Under the pieces are notes generated by a model. The model did no database searches and was not told where the DNA came from. It saw only the letters and a program-made list of their open reading frames with translations. Made by a program: the position numbers and the translations under genes. Of a DNA stretch of 64,000 nt, positions 17,926 to 27,641 are shown in pieces. The DNA is from Exiguobacterium aestuarii (lineage in GTDB: Bacteria; Bacillota; Bacilli; Exiguobacteriales; Exiguobacteriaceae). Location: contig NZ_JAIVAC010000001.1 of assembly GCF_020171655.1 (NCBI RefSeq), positions 1,860,001-1,924,000 of the forward strand, read 5' to 3'. Each line of letters starts with the position of its first letter. Position 1 is the first letter of the stretch.

Positions 17926-18768
17926 ATGATCCATCCATTATTAAAACAACCGAGCTATCGTGTGATCGACCAATCGAGCCTTGGCACGATGTTTCAAGCG
18001 GAACAATCGTTCGCGACTGATGACACGTTATGTGCTTCAACCCAACAATCAGGCGCTGTCTTGCGCGCATGGGTGCACACGAATACGATTGTACTCGGAA
18101 TTCAAGATGCAAGGTTACCTCATTTAAAAGATGGGGTCCGGTATTTGCACGAGCGCGGCTTCCGGCCGGTCGTCCGTAACTCAGGTGGGCTCGCCGTCGT
18201 GTTAGACGAGGATGTCCTGAACTTATCTTTAATCTTACCCGAGAATGACGGCATTCAAATCGACAGCGGCTATGAGGCCATGACTTCCCTCATCCAACAC
18301 ATGTTCCAAGACGTCACGAACGACATCGTCCCAGGTGAAATCGTCGGCTCGTACTGTCCGGGAAGTTTCGACTTGTCGATTGATGGCAAAAAATTCGCCG
18401 GTATTTCACAACGTCGCGTCCGTGGCGGCGTCGCCGTTCAAATTTACTTGAGCGTAAGACAGAGCGGGAGCGAACGTGCCGAAATCATCCGAGACTTTTA
18501 TGAATTGGCCATCCAAGGGGAGGCGACCAAGTTCACATACCCGACCATTGTACCGGAAACGATGGCGTCGTTAGAAGACTTGCTCGGCATTCCTCTCACG
18601 GTTCAAGATGTTCTGACACGGGCCTACCGCGTCCTTTCCACTGTCAGTACGCTCCAAAACGCGTCGCTGACGGCTGAAGAACAAACGACACTCGTGAGCC
18701 AGCTCGAACGGATGTGGAAACGGAATGAACCATTACGCGAGATCGAACAACAATTAACAGAGGAGTGA
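17926..18768 (+). CDS. lipL: octanoyl-[GcvH]:protein N-octanoyltransferase (LipL)
   Basis: 280-residue amidotransferase of the biotin/lipoate ligase fold. LipL moves octanoyl or lipoyl groups from the glycine-cleavage H protein to E2 subunits. The catalytic cysteine C144 lies in GSYCPGSFDLS, followed by the GKKFAGISQRR segment (about 154-164), and the PVVRNSGGLAVV region near 81-92 replaces the RRxTGGG lipoyl-binding motif. The pattern separates it from LipM and LplA. It lies close to lipA and lipM in this window, giving a full set. Start ATG follows GAAAAGGAA. Confidence 0.92.
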   Translation: MIHPLLKQPSYRVIDQSSLGTMFQAEQSFATDDTLCASTQQSGAVLRAWVHTNTIVLGIQDARLPHLKDGVRYLHERGFRPVVRNSGGLAVVLDEDVLNLSLILPENDGIQIDSGYEAMTSLIQHMFQDVTNDIVPGEIVGSYCPGSFDLSIDGKKFAGISQRRVRGGVAVQIYLSVRQSGSERAEIIRDFYELAIQGEATKFTYPTIVPETMASLEDLLGIPLTVQDVLTRAYRVLSTVSTLQNASLTAEEQTTLVSQLERMWKRNEPLREIEQQLTEE

Positions 18769-18776
18769 TTCATCCA

Positions 18777-19622
18777 ATGTTTAAACTGATCACAGACACC
18801 GGGGCCGATTTGACGCACGATCAAATCATTGAGTACGGTCTTGAGATTTTACCGCTCGGTGTCATCATCGACAACGAAGAGTTTTTAGACTGGGAGACGA
18901 TTCAACCGAAAGACGTGTACGATGCGATGCGTCAAGGTAAGACACCGAAGACGTTTCAAATCGAGGCGTCGCGAATCGAGCATTGTTTCCGTCAACATCT
19001 CGAAGCCGAAATCCCGTTTTTATATCTCGTTTTCTCCGGAGAGCTCTCCGGTACATATCAAACGGCTGTCATGGTCGGTGAGATGCTCAAAGAGGAGTAT
19101 CCCGATAGCAAGTTCAAGATTATCGATACGCGAACGGCTTCTGTCGGACAGGCATTGTTCGTCAAGACGGTCGCAGAGTACGGACAAGACCATACGTATG
19201 AAGAAACAAGTGAATATGCTGCTTCACTCGTCGGAAAGATTCGACACTTGTTCACGGTCGAGTCACTCGAATATTTGATGCGGGGCGGACGCGTCTCGAA
19301 AGCGAGTGCCTTCATCGGTGACTTGTTGACGATTCTGCCGTTACTGACGGTCGAGGACGGGAAACTCGTCCCGATTGAAAAGGTACGCGGTCATAAAAAG
19401 GTCATGCGCCGTATGGTCGAATGGACGATGGAATCGAAGCCACTCGTCGAGAACGGGCATCTCTTCATCGGTCACGGTGACGACCCTAAAAAAGCGGAAC
19501 AGTTCGAGAAGATGGTCCTTGAACATGTTCAACCGAAACACATCACGAAAACACTTGTCGGCTCTGCCATCGGTGCCCATACCGGTCCAGGTCTACTCGT
19601 CATCGCCTATTTCGAGGCATAA
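18777..19622 (+). CDS. DegV-family fatty-acid-binding protein
   Basis: 281 residues with the DegV fold: N-terminal MFKLITDTGADL, the LVFSGELSGTYQTA ligand-contact loop near residues 85-98 and VESLEYLMRGGRVSKASAFI near 157-176. DegV/FakB proteins bind fatty acids and present them to the kinase FakA. FakA is not in the window. The start ATG at 18777 lies eleven bases after AGGAG; a GTG at 18765 overlaps the lipL end. It follows lipL directly, so lipL-degV likely form one transcript, linking two acyl-related genes. Confidence 0.88.
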   Translation: MFKLITDTGADLTHDQIIEYGLEILPLGVIIDNEEFLDWETIQPKDVYDAMRQGKTPKTFQIEASRIEHCFRQHLEAEIPFLYLVFSGELSGTYQTAVMVGEMLKEEYPDSKFKIIDTRTASVGQALFVKTVAEYGQDHTYEETSEYAASLVGKIRHLFTVESLEYLMRGGRVSKASAFIGDLLTILPLLTVEDGKLVPIEKVRGHKKVMRRMVEWTMESKPLVENGHLFIGHGDDPKKAEQFEKMVLEHVQPKHITKTLVGSAIGAHTGPGLLVIAYFEA

Positions 19623-19662
19623 AAAAATGAGCTTTCCCTTATTTAGGGGAAGCTCATTTTCA
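19622..19662. terminator. bidirectional terminator between degV and nagZ
   Basis: Perfect stem AAAATGAGCTTTCCC / GGGAAGCTCATTTT with A- and T-runs on both sides; serves the convergent genes. Confidence 0.88.
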
Positions 19663-19663
19663 T

Positions 19664-21613
19664 TTAGCGATTCCAGTTCGTGAACCCGTCTCCAAACTGT
19701 GCATAGTTCTCGTCTTGGAACACACCGTCCACAAATTTCGGTACGTCTACCGGCAACGTTCCTTGTGGCTTCACTTCACCGAAGATGGCACGAATGCCCG
19801 CCGGCAAGTTCGGTCCGGCCGATTTCAAGTTGCCTGCTTCCGAGTCCGGTCCGTTCGGATCACCTTTGAATCCATAGATCAAGAGTTGCGCCGGAGCGTC
19901 TGGCTGAACGGCGACATCGTATGGGTTGCGCAAGCTGAGCAAGACCGACTTCTTCCCTGTCTCGTTGGCGTAACGGAACACCTCAGCCGGCACGTAATGA
20001 TCGGCTGATGTCGGTTTCAATTTCGCGCTGTTGTTCACGTTCGAACCGACGATGATGTAATCGGCTGCCTCGACTTTTTGTTGAAGTACCGGATTTTGAG
20101 TTAAGTGTGGCGTTGATGCCGAATAGTTGGCCGTGATGACGTTCACGCCTTTCATATTCCCAGCATTCTTCTCAAGCGACTTGATTGTCTTCACCATACT
20201 GTCCGTTTGATCTTTCGCTGGTGACAAGACGAGCACCGTGTCTCCTTTTTTCGGTTTGAACGGGAGTGTCTTGTCCTCATTCTTCACGAGAGTGACAGCC
20301 GCTTCCGCGATTTCACGCTCTTTCGCTTTATGCTCCGCACTACCTACGACGGCGTTCGCTTTTGTGAGCTTCGCCTCGAGCGTCGTCGAATCGATCGTCT
20401 CTCCCCAAATCCCACGCTCTGCCTTCAGTTTTAAAATACGCTCGACCGACTCATCAATGGTCTCCTCTGATAAACGCCCATCCTTCACCGATTGGATGAC
20501 TTCATCAAAGATGGCTTCGAGTTTGATCACGTCTGCTTCCGAACGCAAAATCGTTGGCATGAGGGCGATATCGACGCCCGCTTCAAACGTCTTGATGACC
20601 GCTTCTGCTTCTGTAAAGTTGTCGGAGATGGCCTGCATGTTGAGCGCGTCGGTCACAACGATTCCGTCATATCCGAGTTCCTCACGTAGCACGCCCGTGA
20701 TGACATCGTCCGAGAGCGTCGCTGGGAGTGGGAACGTCCCACGATCCGACTCGACGACCTCATCTTCGATTTGCGGCATACCGATATGTGCCGTCATAAT
20801 CATGTCGATCCCTTCTGTAATCGCACGTTTAAACGGCAACAACTCGAGTCCACGCAATTCGTCGAGCGACTTATCGACAATCGGTAGTCCATAGTGTGAA
20901 TCGACTGCCGTATCCCCATGACCCGGGAAATGTTTCGCCGTCGCCGCGACACCTTGGTCTTGAATGCCTTGTGTCATCGCTGACCCGAGTTCACCGACGA
21001 GTTCAGGGTCGCTCGAGAATGAACGGACCCCGATGACCGGGTTTCCTGGATTGTTGTTGACGTCGAGTACCGGTCCGAAGTTCACGTTTACCCCGAGTGC
21101 GTTCAATTCAGAACCGATGATGTTTCCAGCGTCATACGCATATTGACTGTTACGAGTGGCACCGATTGCCATATTTCCTGGTAAGTTCGTACCTGTACCG
21201 AGACGCGTCACGATGCCCCCTTCTTGGTCAATCGTGACAAAGAGCGGAATGTCATTACTGTCGTCTTGCTTCACGACTTCTTGCAGATCATGAACGAGTT
21301 TCGTCGTCTGTTCCGTCTCCTTCACGTTCTCCGCAAACAAAATCACGCCACCGAGATCAAAACGATCGATGACACGCGCCACTTCCGGTGCGAGAGAAGT
21401 ATGGTTCGCCCCGTTCCAAAGTCGGAAGTCCGGCATGATCATCTGCCCGATTTTTTGTTCGAGCGTCATCGATTCTAGCTTCGTGTTGACGCGCTGGTCG
21501 ATCGACATCGTCGGCGTTCCTTCCGCCATGACCGCATCCGCTGCCGGAATCGATGAAACGAGTAGTGCCGTCGTCAATCCGAGTGTTGCCGTCCAGTTCA
21601 ATGCCTTGTTCAT
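19664..21613 (-). CDS. nagZ: secreted beta-N-acetylglucosaminidase, glycoside hydrolase family 3
   Basis: 649 residues: a signal peptide (about 1-30, cleavage likely after AADA or VMA), a GH3 TIM-barrel domain and a GH3 C-terminal sandwich. The KHFPGHGD motif lies at 227-234 and the D238-S-H240 pair is the His/Asp acid-base dyad of NagZ enzymes; the nucleophile is D322 in GIVVTDAL. B. subtilis NagZ removes GlcNAc from wall muropeptides outside the cell and is encoded with the MurNAc genes; here it lies about 8 kb away under its own promoter. GGGGAGTGGGG precedes the ATG at 21613. Confidence 0.92.
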   Translation of the reverse strand: MNKALNWTATLGLTTALLVSSIPAADAVMAEGTPTMSIDQRVNTKLESMTLEQKIGQMIMPDFRLWNGANHTSLAPEVARVIDRFDLGGVILFAENVKETEQTTKLVHDLQEVVKQDDSNDIPLFVTIDQEGGIVTRLGTGTNLPGNMAIGATRNSQYAYDAGNIIGSELNALGVNVNFGPVLDVNNNPGNPVIGVRSFSSDPELVGELGSAMTQGIQDQGVAATAKHFPGHGDTAVDSHYGLPIVDKSLDELRGLELLPFKRAITEGIDMIMTAHIGMPQIEDEVVESDRGTFPLPATLSDDVITGVLREELGYDGIVVTDALNMQAISDNFTEAEAVIKTFEAGVDIALMPTILRSEADVIKLEAIFDEVIQSVKDGRLSEETIDESVERILKLKAERGIWGETIDSTTLEAKLTKANAVVGSAEHKAKEREIAEAAVTLVKNEDKTLPFKPKKGDTVLVLSPAKDQTDSMVKTIKSLEKNAGNMKGVNVITANYSASTPHLTQNPVLQQKVEAADYIIVGSNVNNSAKLKPTSADHYVPAEVFRYANETGKKSVLLSLRNPYDVAVQPDAPAQLLIYGFKGDPNGPDSEAGNLKSAGPNLPAGIRAIFGEVKPQGTLPVDVPKFVDGVFQDENYAQFGDGFTNWNR

Positions 21614-21658
21614 GTTCCCCACTCCCCTTAGTCCAATTTGACTGACCCCCAAACGAAA

Positions 21659-21720
21659 AGGCATGGAGGAAGAAGCGTTGCCTCATCAACGCTCGTTCAC
21701 CCCATGCCTGATCGCATCAG
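21659..21720 (-). promoter_or_regulatory. structured leader with terminator-like hairpin before nagZ
   Basis: Within the ~135-base leader, outer stem AGGCATGG (21659-21666) / CCATGCCT (21702-21709) encloses an inner stem AGCGTTG (21674-21680) / CAACGCT (21687-21693). On the minus strand the outer stem is followed by TTTCGTTT. A second small palindrome, CTGATCGCATCAG (21708-21720), touches its base, so alternative pairings are possible. I match it to no known riboswitch class; it could be an attenuator. Confidence 0.5.
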
Positions 21721-21753
21721 TTACATTTGGTTCTTATTCAGGTGGTCAACAAC

Positions 21754-21782
21754 AGTATAGCAACTCCATTTTTCAGAAACAA
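21754..21782 (-). promoter_or_regulatory. promoter of nagZ
   Basis: Minus-strand TTGTTT (21777-21782), 17-base spacer, TATACT (21754-21759). Confidence 0.6.
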
Positions 21783-21941
21783 TGACTCATGTGAAAGCGT
21801 AACCATTTTGAAACAATGTTTCTGTTTTGATACACAGAAAACTGTATTGGCAAAACCAATAATTTCTGTGGTTCGTTTTTGATTCTTTTTTTGGTAAACT
21901 CAATTCGATACAGGTTAACTTTCAAAAAGGGGGAAATTATT

Positions 21942-22838
21942 GTGGCAAGAGGGGAACTGAAACGAAAGCCGGAATGGTTAAAGATTAAATTAAACACGAA
22001 CGACACGTATACCGGTTTGAAGAAGATGATGCGCGAAAAAAATCTACATACGGTATGTGAGGAAGCTAAGTGTCCGAATATCCATGAATGTTGGGCGGTA
22101 CGTCGGACCGCGACGTTCATGATTTTAGGAAGTATTTGTACACGTGCCTGCCGCTTTTGTGCCGTCACGACCGGTAAACCGAACGAGCTCGATTGGGAAG
22201 AGCCAAAGCGCGTCGCCGAATCCGTACGCCTCATGAACTTGAAGCACGTCGTCATCACTGCTGTCGCCCGTGATGACTTGAACGATTACGGGGCTACTGT
22301 CTTCGCAGAAACGGTTCGTGCCGTCCGTTCTATGAATCCAGAGACATCGATCGAAGTGCTCCCGTCTGACATGATGGGTGACTTCTCTGCCTTGCAGACA
22401 TTGATTGATGCGGGTCCTGACATCATGAACCATAACTTAGAGACGGTTCGTCGCCTCACACCGAGAGTCCGTGCCAAAGCGACATACGACCGTACACTCG
22501 AATTCTTGAAACGCTCAAAAGAATTGAACCCGGATATCCCGACGAAATCATCAATCATGGTCGGACTCGGAGAAACGAAAGAAGAATTAATTGAAGCGAT
22601 GGATGACCTCCGCGCACACAACGTCGACATTTTGACACTCGGCCAATACTTGCAACCGACGAAGAAACACCTCGAGGTGGAACGTTACTACCACCCGGAT
22701 GAGTTCGCCGAGTTGAAAGAGATCGCACTATCAAAAGGATTCTCACATTGTGAGGCAGGTCCGCTTGTCCGCTCGTCTTACCATGCGGATGAACAAGTAC
22801 ACAAGGCGCGTCGCCACACGATGTTGCCAATCGACTAA
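21942..22838 (+). CDS. lipA: lipoyl synthase
   Basis: 298-residue radical-SAM enzyme that inserts two sulphur atoms into protein-bound octanoyl groups. The auxiliary cluster cysteines C39, C44 and C50 ([12 protein letters not shown]) and the radical-SAM cluster cysteines C66, C70 and C73 (CTRACRFC) are all present, as is the C-terminal [12 protein letters not shown] with the serine that ligates the auxiliary cluster. The start is GTG at 21942, after AAAAAGGGGGAAA. lipM follows within 17 bases, so lipA-lipM form an operon. Confidence 0.96.
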   Translation: MARGELKRKPEWLKIKLNTNDTYTGLKKMMREKNLHTVCEEAKCPNIHECWAVRRTATFMILGSICTRACRFCAVTTGKPNELDWEEPKRVAESVRLMNLKHVVITAVARDDLNDYGATVFAETVRAVRSMNPETSIEVLPSDMMGDFSALQTLIDAGPDIMNHNLETVRRLTPRVRAKATYDRTLEFLKRSKELNPDIPTKSSIMVGLGETKEELIEAMDDLRAHNVDILTLGQYLQPTKKHLEVERYYHPDEFAELKEIALSKGFSHCEAGPLVRSSYHADEQVHKARRHTMLPID

Positions 22839-22855
22839 TAGAAAGAAGAGAGATT

Positions 22856-23686
22856 ATGACTGGTACGACGTGGCACTTACTTAGAACTGAATCCACTTCA
22901 CCGGCTGAGAATATGGCGATTGACGAAGCCATCGCCAACTGGGTCGCGAAGGGAGAACTCAAACCGACGCTTCGTTTTTATTCATGGGCACCTCATGCGA
23001 TCAGCGTTGGGCGTTTCCAACGGGCTACGCGTGACTTGGACCGTGACGCCCTCACGAAGAACAACATTCCGGTCGTCCGTCGCCTAACCGGAGGACGCGC
23101 CGTGTTGCACGCCGATGAGTTGACATATAGCGTCATCTTGCCCGAATCGACCCCAGCCCTCCCAACGAATATCATCGAGAGCTATCGCTTGCTCACGGAA
23201 GGAGTCCGTCGTGGTTACCACGAGCTTGGTGTACCGGCCGAGTTTTCGGTGCCGTTGACAGAAGAGGACCGTGAGGCACTCCGCAAACCAAAATCAGCCG
23301 TCTGCTTCGATGCCGCCTCCTATTATGAGCTGGCCGTCAACGGGAAAAAGATTGCGGGTAGCGCACAAGTGCGCCACCAAGGGGCCGTCTTGCAACATGG
23401 ATCCATCCCGCTTTCTGTCGACGATGAGGTATTGTTCGACTGTTTCGCAATGGAAGAGCACGAAAAACGTGAAGCCAAAAGTCGGTTCAGCGAAAAAGCC
23501 GTCGCCTTGAACGATACGTTACAGCGCTTCGTCTCCTTTGACGAAGTAGCGGCCGCGTTCGAGACCGGCTTCAAAGACGCCTTCTCGTTGACGTTCGAAC
23601 CGCTCGTCTTCACAGAAGAACAACAATCCGAAATCGACTTGCTCATCAAGAAGTATGAAAGTGATGAATGGGTCTGGAAACGCTAA
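22856..23686 (+). CDS. lipM: octanoyl-ACP:[GcvH] octanoyltransferase (LipM)
   Basis: 276-residue biotin/lipoate ligase-fold enzyme. RRLTGGRAVLH at about 75-85 is the lipoyl-binding loop, the catalytic cysteine is C150 in SAVCFDAAS and GKKIAGSAQVR lies at about 163-173. This cysteine position matches LipM rather than the ATP-using ligase LplA or the E. coli-type LipB. LipM loads octanoate from acyl carrier protein onto GcvH. Cotranscribed with lipA; GAAAGAAGAGA acts as ribosome-binding site. Confidence 0.92.
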   Translation: MTGTTWHLLRTESTSPAENMAIDEAIANWVAKGELKPTLRFYSWAPHAISVGRFQRATRDLDRDALTKNNIPVVRRLTGGRAVLHADELTYSVILPESTPALPTNIIESYRLLTEGVRRGYHELGVPAEFSVPLTEEDREALRKPKSAVCFDAASYYELAVNGKKIAGSAQVRHQGAVLQHGSIPLSVDDEVLFDCFAMEEHEKREAKSRFSEKAVALNDTLQRFVSFDEVAAAFETGFKDAFSLTFEPLVFTEEQQSEIDLLIKKYESDEWVWKR

Positions 23687-23723
23687 AAAGATTGTCCCTT
23701 TTGACGGGGACAATCTTTTTTTA
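23684..23723. terminator. bidirectional terminator between lipM and the desaturase
   Basis: Stem AAAAAGATTGTCCC / GGGGACAATCTTTTT with A/T runs on both sides. Confidence 0.88.
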
Positions 23724-24734
23724 TGCCGCGTTCGTTCGGCGCAACAGATGGCGCACTTCTCGGAACGTGACGAATGTTTTGTTGTTCGCATCATACAATT
23801 TGTAGCGTAACGACTTCAAACTTGAAAACAGTCCGATCGTCGTCGCCCGTTGTAACGGTGGTGTCGACGTATGCGCCTTCTCCAAATGATAGTTCGGGAC
23901 ACGCGGGCTCAAATGGTGGACGTGATGGAAACCAATATTTCCTGTCACCCATTGAAGCACTTTTGGCAATTCATAATACGAGCTTCCTTCGATTGCCGCC
24001 TTCACGTAATCCCATTCCTGCTCGTCCTCGAAGTATGAGTCTTCAAATGTATGCTGGACATAGAATAACCAGATTCCGAGTACGCCGGCGATGAACATCG
24101 TCGTGCCCTGAACAATGAGAAAGGCTTGCCAGCCTACCAAATAAATCAATGCGCCGTATAACACGACGAGTGAGAGATTAATGATATACGTGTTTTGGCG
24201 TTCTTTCTTACGCGCATCTTTTCGATTGAAACGGCTCGTCACGAGAATGAGCCAGAGCGGTCCGAGTCCGAACATGACGAGTGGATGACGATATAGGCGA
24301 TATTTCAGTCGCGTCCATTTCGAGGCTTCGATGTACTCCTCAATCGTCATGACCCAGATGTCCCCGACGCCCCGTTTATCCAAGTTTCCGCTCGACGCAT
24401 GATGAATCGCATGCTCTCGCTTCCACTTCTCGTACGGGAATAACGTCAAGATTCCTGTAATGGTTCCGACAATCGCGTTCGCCCTCTTATTTTTGAAGAA
24501 TGAACCGTGCGTGCAGTCATGGAAGATGATGAACATCCGCACGACAAATCCTGCCGCAATCAACGTGAACGGTAATGTCAGGAAAATCGAGACACTCAGT
24601 AGTTGATACGCTAAGAACCACGACACGAGGAACGGTAAAATCGTATTGATCATCTGCCGCACACTAATCCGGATATCGGACTTTTCAAACGGCGAGACGT
24701 GCTTTCTTAATTGGGCAATCTTTTCTTTACTCAT
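23721..24734 (-). CDS. des: acyl-lipid fatty-acid desaturase
   Basis: 337-residue membrane di-iron desaturase that introduces a double bond into lipid acyl chains, raising membrane fluidity in the cold. Three histidine boxes are present: H72-D-C-T-H76, H108-x-x-H111-H112 and HHVHH at 270-274, with hydrophobic segments between them. The ATG at 24734 has a strong AAGGAGG site. It resembles B. subtilis Des. The DesK/DesR thermosensor genes are not adjacent in the window, and I see no clear DesR box, so regulation is unknown. The 200 bases upstream hold only a possible long leader. Confidence 0.92.
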   Translation of the reverse strand: MSKEKIAQLRKHVSPFEKSDIRISVRQMINTILPFLVSWFLAYQLLSVSIFLTLPFTLIAAGFVVRMFIIFHDCTHGSFFKNKRANAIVGTITGILTLFPYEKWKREHAIHHASSGNLDKRGVGDIWVMTIEEYIEASKWTRLKYRLYRHPLVMFGLGPLWLILVTSRFNRKDARKKERQNTYIINLSLVVLYGALIYLVGWQAFLIVQGTTMFIAGVLGIWLFYVQHTFEDSYFEDEQEWDYVKAAIEGSSYYELPKVLQWVTGNIGFHHVHHLSPRVPNYHLEKAHTSTPPLQRATTIGLFSSLKSLRYKLYDANNKTFVTFREVRHLLRRTNAA

Positions 24735-24893
24735 AACAACCTCCTTGAATTCAACAGCGTCACAACGCAAAAATATAAATGAAACCAACAACCAACGTTG
24801 TTCAATGTGAATTCATGGATCGGAAAGTCGTCCCTATCAAGAATTAACACTAGGTCATTATATCACGTATAAAAATTATGTGGTGAAAATTCA

Positions 24894-24934
24894 GAAAAAA
24901 GACTTATCTCATTTTTAGATGAGACAAGTCTGAT
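24894..24934 (-). terminator. terminator of the amylase gene
   Basis: Minus-strand stem GACTTGTCTCATCT / AGATGAGATAAGTC (imperfect) followed by TTTTTTC. Confidence 0.78.
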
Positions 24935-24938
24935 GGAT

Positions 24939-26486
<1,548 letters not shown>

Positions 26487-26508
26487 TCATTCCTCCTCAA
26501 CTAAATAA

Positions 26509-26522
26509 TGAAAGCGCTTGCA
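26509..26522. promoter_or_regulatory. catabolite-responsive element (cre) of the amylase gene
   Basis: TGAAAGCGCTTGCA fits the CcpA-binding consensus with a central CG and near-palindromic arms. It lies about 25 bases before the amylase start, probably over or just after the promoter, which fits repression. Confidence 0.75.
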
Positions 26523-26617
26523 TGAATTATTGTGAAGGATTTTGATTTTGTTGCATAGACTAATGTCTAAAAACAGTTCTCTCTCTCTAACTATTTTTTA
26601 TTTGAATAGTTCAGTTG

Positions 26618-26652
26618 AACGAAACAAAGACGGATGGCTTGTGCCATCCGCC
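26618..26652 (-). terminator. terminator after the DUF2812 gene
   Basis: Stem CGGATGGC / GCCATCCG with a four-base loop; the minus strand continues TCTTTGTTTCG. Confidence 0.75.
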
Positions 26653-26655
26653 TAA

Positions 26656-27183
26656 TCATCCTTGACGGCTTATTCGTTTTCGCTTGAAACGGTAGCCAAT
26701 GTACGGTAGTCCTGTAAATACGAGACCGATTGTCACGAGTAGTTGAACACCGATCAATATCGTCTCGACGACGATTGGCCACTCAAACTGAAACAAGGAA
26801 AACAGGGCAATCCATAAAATACCTAGGATGAGCGCAGCTCGTCCCATCTGACGTTCCATGTCATGATATTTCTCCTCTGCCGTTTCGACATCCGAATAAA
26901 TCGGCTTGGCATCTCGATTCCCTTTGAAAATATGAATCTCATCCCCGGTCGATGTGACATGTTGCCATCCGCTCGATGCAAACAGGTCAAAGTAGTCTTC
27001 ATCCGGACGGGTTCGATAATCCAAACTATATTGAACGTCTTCCGGTTCCCCTTCAACGAGCGTGTATCCTAGAGGTGCGAATTGCTTCAAATGCCAACCC
27101 TTGGCTGCCATTCGTTCTAGTTTTCGCATCTCACGCTCTTCGGCAAACGCTAGTCCCCAGCTCGACATATACTTCTGTCTCAT
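26656..27183 (-). CDS. DUF2812 membrane protein
   Basis: 175 residues. The N-terminal soluble part (LAFAEEREMRKLERMAAKGWHL near 11-32) is typical of DUF2812, and two transmembrane helices lie at about 113-133 and 138-160. The family has no known function but is very often encoded next to PadR regulators, as here. Its start overlaps the padR stop by four bases (ATGA), so the two are translationally coupled and under the same self-regulated promoter. A stress-linked membrane role is only inferred. Confidence 0.82.
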   Translation of the reverse strand: MRQKYMSSWGLAFAEEREMRKLERMAAKGWHLKQFAPLGYTLVEGEPEDVQYSLDYRTRPDEDYFDLFASSGWQHVTSTGDEIHIFKGNRDAKPIYSDVETAEEKYHDMERQMGRAALILGILWIALFSLFQFEWPIVVETILIGVQLLVTIGLVFTGLPYIGYRFKRKRISRQG

Positions 27184-27512
27184 CGTGATCCCTCCATATC
27201 TAAAATGGCACAGGCATCTTCGACCATCGCCTGTCGTCTCTTCACATCATCCGTCAGAATCGAACGCCCTTTACGCGTAATCTGGTAGTTCTTTTTCTTT
27301 CCGTCCCCGTCCATCGGTTCAATCAGTTCGGCGTTCAATAATTTTTTAATAATCGTATACATCGACGCAGGACCGATTTGCATTCGTCCTCGTGTGATTT
27401 CTTCGACAAATTGCATGACCAAATAACCATGACGCGGCGTCGTGAGCGCCAATAAGATGTAAAACATACTATCCGTCAGTTCTCCTAACTCCAAGGAGTC
27501 CGTTCGCGGCAT
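27180..27512 (-). CDS. PadR-family transcriptional regulator
   Basis: 110-residue PadR winged-helix regulator: MFYILLALTTPRHGYLVMQ near the start, the recognition region PASMYTIIKKLLNAELIE and the wing KKKNYQITRKGRSIL. The ATG at 27512 is eight bases after GGAGG and preferred to a GTG at 27521. Upstream inverted repeats of ATATCATT/AATGATAT overlap its own promoter, so it is very likely autorepressed. It is coupled to the DUF2812 gene; the inducing signal is unknown. Confidence 0.9.
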   Translation of the reverse strand: MPRTDSLELGELTDSMFYILLALTTPRHGYLVMQFVEEITRGRMQIGPASMYTIIKKLLNAELIEPMDGDGKKKNYQITRKGRSILTDDVKRRQAMVEDACAILDMEGSR

Positions 27513-27526
27513 CTTCTCCACCTCCT

Positions 27527-27595
27527 ATATCATTGAATGATACATTTCTTATATTCAATATATATCGTTAAATGATATATGTCAATAAATGATAT
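27527..27595 (-). promoter_or_regulatory. padR promoter with overlapping PadR operators
   Basis: Minus-strand TTGACA (27580-27585), 17-base spacer, TATATT (27557-27562). Inverted repeats ATATCATTGAATGATAC (27527-27543) and ATATCGTTAAATGATAT (27562-27578) share arms; the second fills the spacer. A lone half-site AATGATAT lies at 27588-27595 upstream of the -35. Confidence 0.75.
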
Positions 27596-27628
27596 AAAAA
27601 AGTCGCGAACAATTAAGTTCGCGACTTC
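27594..27628 (-). terminator. terminator of the tandem-HD gene
   Basis: Perfect stem AAGTCGCGAAC / GTTCGCGACTT followed on the minus strand by TTTTATA. Confidence 0.8.
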
Positions 27629-27641
27629 TGTGTGAATCGAT

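Larger units (their letters stand above)
21614..21941. other. divergent nagZ/lipA intergenic region
   Basis: 328 bases without a gene. It holds the nagZ leader hairpin and nagZ promoter on the minus strand and, on the plus strand, a possible extended -10 element for lipA (TGGTAAACT at about 21891-21899). Nothing else is apparent. Confidence 0.5.

Noticed and set aside
24735-24893. DesR-type sites or a clear promoter before the desaturase gene
   Set aside because: No inverted repeat or -35/-10 pair good enough to report.
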